A DNA stretch of 41,978 nt, taken from Diphasiastrum complanatum (Eukaryota; Streptophyta; Lycopodiopsida; Lycopodiales; Lycopodiaceae). Location: contig CM055113.1 in the NCBI GenBank assembly GCA_029204225.1, forward strand, positions 22,968,427 to 23,010,404, given 5' to 3'. The position numbers and the translations under genes were made by a program. Below the pieces are notes generated by a model. That model was not told the origin of the DNA. It made no database searches and saw only the letters and a program-made list of their open reading frames with translations. Positions 38,003-41,978 of this stretch are shown here, piece by piece (positions within the stretch are counted from its first letter, which is position 1; the number at the start of each line of letters is the position of its first letter).

Positions 38003-41000
38003 GGCAGGGTGTTGCAGGCATGCATGATCCGGTGGAGCTATGGAATAGTGTCTTTCACCAGGAGAAATAGCACCCAAAGCGTCTCAGGAGAGAGGACTCC
38101 ATATAGGGTATCGGCAGTCTGGCAGGAGACAGCAAAGTTCCTTCGGTTGGAGCTTCAGGAAAGATCAAAATAATCGTCGTAGGTGAATTCGAGCGAGAAT
38201 TCACGAAAATTGCTCATGAACAGTTGTATGTAGCTATGACAGGAAGCTGGCCAGCTTTCTCTGAGTACTCCATCAATTGGGGAGCGGAGCAGATTAGAAC
38301 GGGCTGCAAGGTAGTGGTAACTCAGGATTGAGTGGATTTTGAAATCCATTTACAGTGTGAGGAGAATGGAGCAGTTCTGTGAATTGCCAAAAAGTGGCCT
38401 AGTTGAAGAAAAATGGAAAGTCACGGACCTTTCTTTGTACTTGATGGCATTGGGCACTGTATATTGATACCTAGCACTATATGGGAAAGGCCAAGAGATT
38501 GTCAGGAGGGCAGGGTCAACCATGGAGCAGTCTGTGAGAAATTATCCTCCTTCTCAGAAGCTATGAAAATGAGTAGCTAGGGTTTGCAGGCAAAAAAGAC
38601 AGGATCTCTCTTAGTAGAAGATCATTTTTGATGGTATAAGGCTATGTAGAAGGGCGCCCTAGCACTACCAATGAGCTGCCAAATGGCTGTGGGAAGCCAT
38701 GGAAGGGTGGAGACACAATTCTCAGTTCTTTGAGGCAACCAGACTTGAGAACCAGGGTTTCTGATATGAAAATGATGGATCTTTCCATGTAGAGAACGTT
38801 TTTGAATGTTGTAATGCTCTATGGAAGGTCGCACTGGTCTGTAGAGGAGGATGCCAAATGGCCGAAGTTGGCCGTGGAAGGAAGGAGAAGCTAGATCGGA
38901 TTCCAGCAAAGAGCCATAGTTTTAAACATAGGAGTTTTGGAGGAGTAAGTGAAGAGAGCCATGGAGGAGGCACAAACCTCGCGTGCGCCCAATGAAAAAG
39001 ATATAGTAGCATCTAGAAGGGACCATTGGATCAAAGTCGCACAGGACCATTGGATCAAAGTCATAATGGATGAACGGTCAAGATCGAGCTTGTGAAAGGC
39101 TATGTAAACCATAGGCTTGGTTTAAGCCATTAGATGGAAAGTGAAAGGGCCTTGAAGAGATGAAAGGAATTTAAGCCTTCATCTTTGGTAAAAATATTTA
39201 CTTGGAAGGGCAATGAAGGGACCCAAAGGGCATGAAATGCCATTCTTCATTAAAAATCTTCAATATGAAGATACAGTTCAAAATGCAAGCTATTTTTTGT
39301 TTTGGGCCTATCTTTGGCTAGAACGCATCTTTTTTGGCCATCCTTGGGCAAAAATGACCCCTAAAATTGGCTGCTCAGAGCCAGCGGATAGAACGACATC
39401 ACAAAGTAGGGAGAAATGTGTTTTGGGGGGATTTTATCACCATTTTATTGAGCAGAGTGCAAGTGACCTAGTGATGGGCTAAATTCACCATTTGGGTACC
39501 GTAGGGCCAAATTTGGAGCAATTTTTGGCTTGTGAAATCTACTACATGGCGGTACAATGAGGCATAATCACTTCTAAATTGTTATTACTTACTCCTAACA
39601 GGGTAACAGGGTGTTTGGAAGCAGTAAATGCAGTATGGGGGCGAATGGTAGCAGAATTGTGTGAAAAAAGCTAGTATTGGCGACGAAAGTGCAGTTTGGC
39701 AACGTGACTACTCATCATTGGTGACAATTTTGAGAGGGCAAGCAATCACAAGTGAGAGGCAGGCATGGTATGCTAGTTACAGGTGAAAAATTCTTGTGAT
39801 CAGGTTCAACTTTTGGAGTTAGAACCAACTAACGTCAAGTGGCATTTTGGGGGGACGCTCTCACAGGCATGATCAACAATGGCATTCTCGAGTCAGGTGA
39901 TAGTTGCATTGACCCATGCATCTGTAGCCTAGAAATTTCTCTTTCAGAAGAAAATATGGGCTATCTTGGAGGTACACACATATTGGCGGTCACAGAGGAT
40001 GAAGAATGGTGCCAGTTGGAAGCCATTGGGCAAGATAGAGGACTTGCATTGGACAAGCTGTGTGTGGGACATGCAGAGGATGAAGAATGGGTCAGTAAAC
40101 ACACATTGGATGCTCTTGGCGAGTGGTGAGTGTGATGATTTTGTGGTTTTGCAATCGGTAAGTCAATTTTGATCAAGCCACAGTAGCTGTGGAGCAGTGT
40201 ATCAGGCTTGTCATCAAAGAGATACACCTCAACTATCTATTCTGGGTAAGTCAAGTCAATTTGCCATATTAGGATTGCATCAGGGATGCAGATTCCAGTG
40301 ATGATAGGGTGCAGCTCGTTTGGTTTGGGCCATGGAATATCTCACAGGTTTACTTGGAGAGATATTGGCATGCACAGTCATGTGAGAGACTTGATGGTGG
40401 CTTTGGAGTTCACATCTCAATGTATTCTCAGGGAGTGGTTTGGAACCATTCATAGGAGCAGCTTGAAGCTAGCTTGGGGGAATACAAGTGGGCACTATAG
40501 GATAGATGCCCAGATCTTCATGATCAGGGATGGCATTGGGATACCTAGTAGGGATAGCACTGCAGGATGACATGGGATGATGATCAGGGGGTAGTTATTT
40601 CATATTGGACTTGAGTCTTTAGATGGATAGGACTTATAGGGCTGATTCATGATGGAATTAGAAAGTTGCAAACACAAATGGGCAAAGCGTGAAGCTTTGG
40701 GAGCTAGCTCTAGGATGGAGAGCTGATGGAGATCGCACGGGGTGTGATCGGAGGGCAAGCACCATGATGGGTGTTTTGCTGGAGATCTACTGAAGGGGAC
40801 ACTGATGGCGAGGACTTCATGGTGTGCTCATTAGGGAGTATAGGTTGGCATTATAGCAGGGGGGTAGTCATTGGCATTGGCATCGATGGAGAGGCATCTA
40901 CCATCACGGGTGTAGATAAGCTATCTATAGCTTTCATGCAATTGGTTGTATTTTCAAAAGTCTAGGCTTGGCACAGGTGTTGGAATTTCCATGGTGCAGA

Positions 41001-41978
41001 TTCTCAAGTGGTGAGATCAGGGATAAGCCTAGAGGAAGTCACTCAAAGCCATATACCTCAGTACGATCAGGGAGACAGTGGTCTCAAGATCCCATGAGCG
41101 ATGACTTAGGGACAAGCTTGTGTTGGCATGGTGTCGGGTGGCACATAGCCAGGGAGAGCGAGTAGATGCTAGGAGCCAGGTGGAACAAGTTATGCTTTGG
41201 AGTTTGGCTTGTCTAGCAAGATGGTGACCAGGATCGGAGACATCAGGTGAGCATAGTATGTGGATGACGAGTCCATTGGGGTGGCACTCAGGGAGATGCT
41301 ACAGTTGCTCATGCATGATATGTCATTTGATGTATGGACGATGTTCTTCAGCTGGTGCATCATGTGGTGACCTAGGGACGGGTCAAGCCTACTTGGAAGT
41401 AGGTGGTATGGAGTGTACCTGGGGTGGTACATATCTTGAGGGCATGGAGTGCATTACGGGGTGATGTGGATCTAGCATGCCTATAGTTGTGAGCCGACAA
41501 GGATGGAGATGGTTGCTCAAGGAGTGACAGTCGATACTTTGGCGAGTGATCAGGTGAGCTACATGGTTATATTCGTAGTAATCTCCAGGTTGGCATCACA
41601 TGTTGTTTTTTTCCATCATTATTTGGTAAGCAGGATATAGTTTTTGGTTAGATCCAGTTGGAGTCTAGTTTCACTACAGGTGGACAGATTCTTGGGGAGC
41701 TATCAACGGGTAATGGATACTTGGAAATCAGATGGTACAAGGTACAAGGTTCTGGAGCTATCCAACCTGATATGCTATGGATCATCACGATAGTGGATCT
41801 AGTTTGCATTTGCTTTGGTTTGGATTGACATGATGGATGTGTTGGTGAGATAGGCTCCTTGGTGGGAGGCCTATAGACTGGTCAAATCAGGTTAGGCAAT
41901 GTCAAGCATGGGAAGTTGAGCCTACATGGGATGTAGGAGAGGCAGACTATCATCAGTATTTTTGGGAGATAGGCGAGC
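38003..41978 (+). mobile_element. Element-4 internal region without genes (LARD-like)
   Basis: The first ~1.6 kb is related to the Copia-3 leader. Where Copia-3 would start gag (about 39600) no Gag motif is found in any frame. The remaining ~2.4 kb to the window edge is G-rich on the plus strand, with recurrent GATCAGG and GGGAT words and no open frame longer than about 96 codons with known motifs. A 24-bp tandem duplication (GGACCATTGGATCAAAGTC at 39020 and 39044) and a diverged repeat of GCCAAATGGC--GG-AGCCATGGAAGG (38665, 38850) are present. It may be a large non-coding retrotransposon derivative or an element whose genes begin beyond the window. Confidence 0.5.

Noticed and set aside
39839-40129. 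96-codon frame in the Element-4 region
   Set aside because: It has no known motif, and overlapping frames on both strands are of similar length. The repeated EDEEW comes from a short DNA duplication.

Overview
The window looks like nuclear DNA from a land plant. The evidence is plant-type (TTTAGGG)-like repeats, several Ty1/copia elements and one Ty3/gypsy chromovirus. Most are primed by a tRNA-iMet-type site (TGGTATCAGAGC). There are also long (AT)n and (GA)n microsatellites. Unusual leaders and a DUF7869-like gene relic would fit a fern, lycophyte or other repeat-rich genome, but the species cannot be fixed. I see no intact host gene, no rRNA, no tRNA gene and no CRISPR. Essentially everything is retroelement sequence at different stages of decay.

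Layout. (1) 1-10272: a minus-strand chromovirus (PBS 9341-9353, 5' LTR 9356-10272, PPT 302-312, 3' LTR cut by the window edge). Its protease is split by a nested minus-strand copia element (Copia-1, 4233-8447) with a 5-bp target duplication GATGT. (2) 10383-11204: gene-like exons of unknown nature, followed by (AT)n and a copia RT fragment. (3) 12118-16337: a 4.2-kb unit with ~0.8-kb inverted arms around a single Gag-like gene and no recognisable transposase or RT. (4) 18367-20819: 5' half of a minus-strand copia (Copia-2) whose leader and LTR carry a repeated CACACGTGTG palindrome, then a degenerate telomere-like array. (5) 21475-23959: element A, a plus-strand copia derivative with protease and eroded integrase, no RT, and an extra unrecognised ORF before its PPT and LTR. 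(6) 23960-25033: a copia RT fragment. (7) 25034-30300: relics, including a protease fragment, a tRNA-Asp-type PBS, a possible DUF7869-like gene relic with a duplicated exon, and T-rich minisatellite DNA. (8) 30303-37439: a rearranged block with an inverted copia integrase C-terminal half, element B (second copy of element A, interrupted by a 1.1-kb solo LTR), an LTR, Copia-3 (gag-PR-IN) and an inverted LTR fragment. (9) 37633-41978: LTR, PBS and a leader of at least 4 kb with no gag (Element-4, LARD-like).

How the parts relate. Copia-3, elements A and B and Element-4 share LTR or leader sequence, so they may be an autonomous family (Copia-3) with non-autonomous partners. The two halves of the Copia-3 integrase lie on opposite strands 5.8 kb apart and appear to meet at the same codon region, which suggests an inversion. 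The least familiar objects are the inverted-repeat Gag unit and the RT-less element with its extra ORF. All sequence comparisons were made by eye; no alignment or database search was run.
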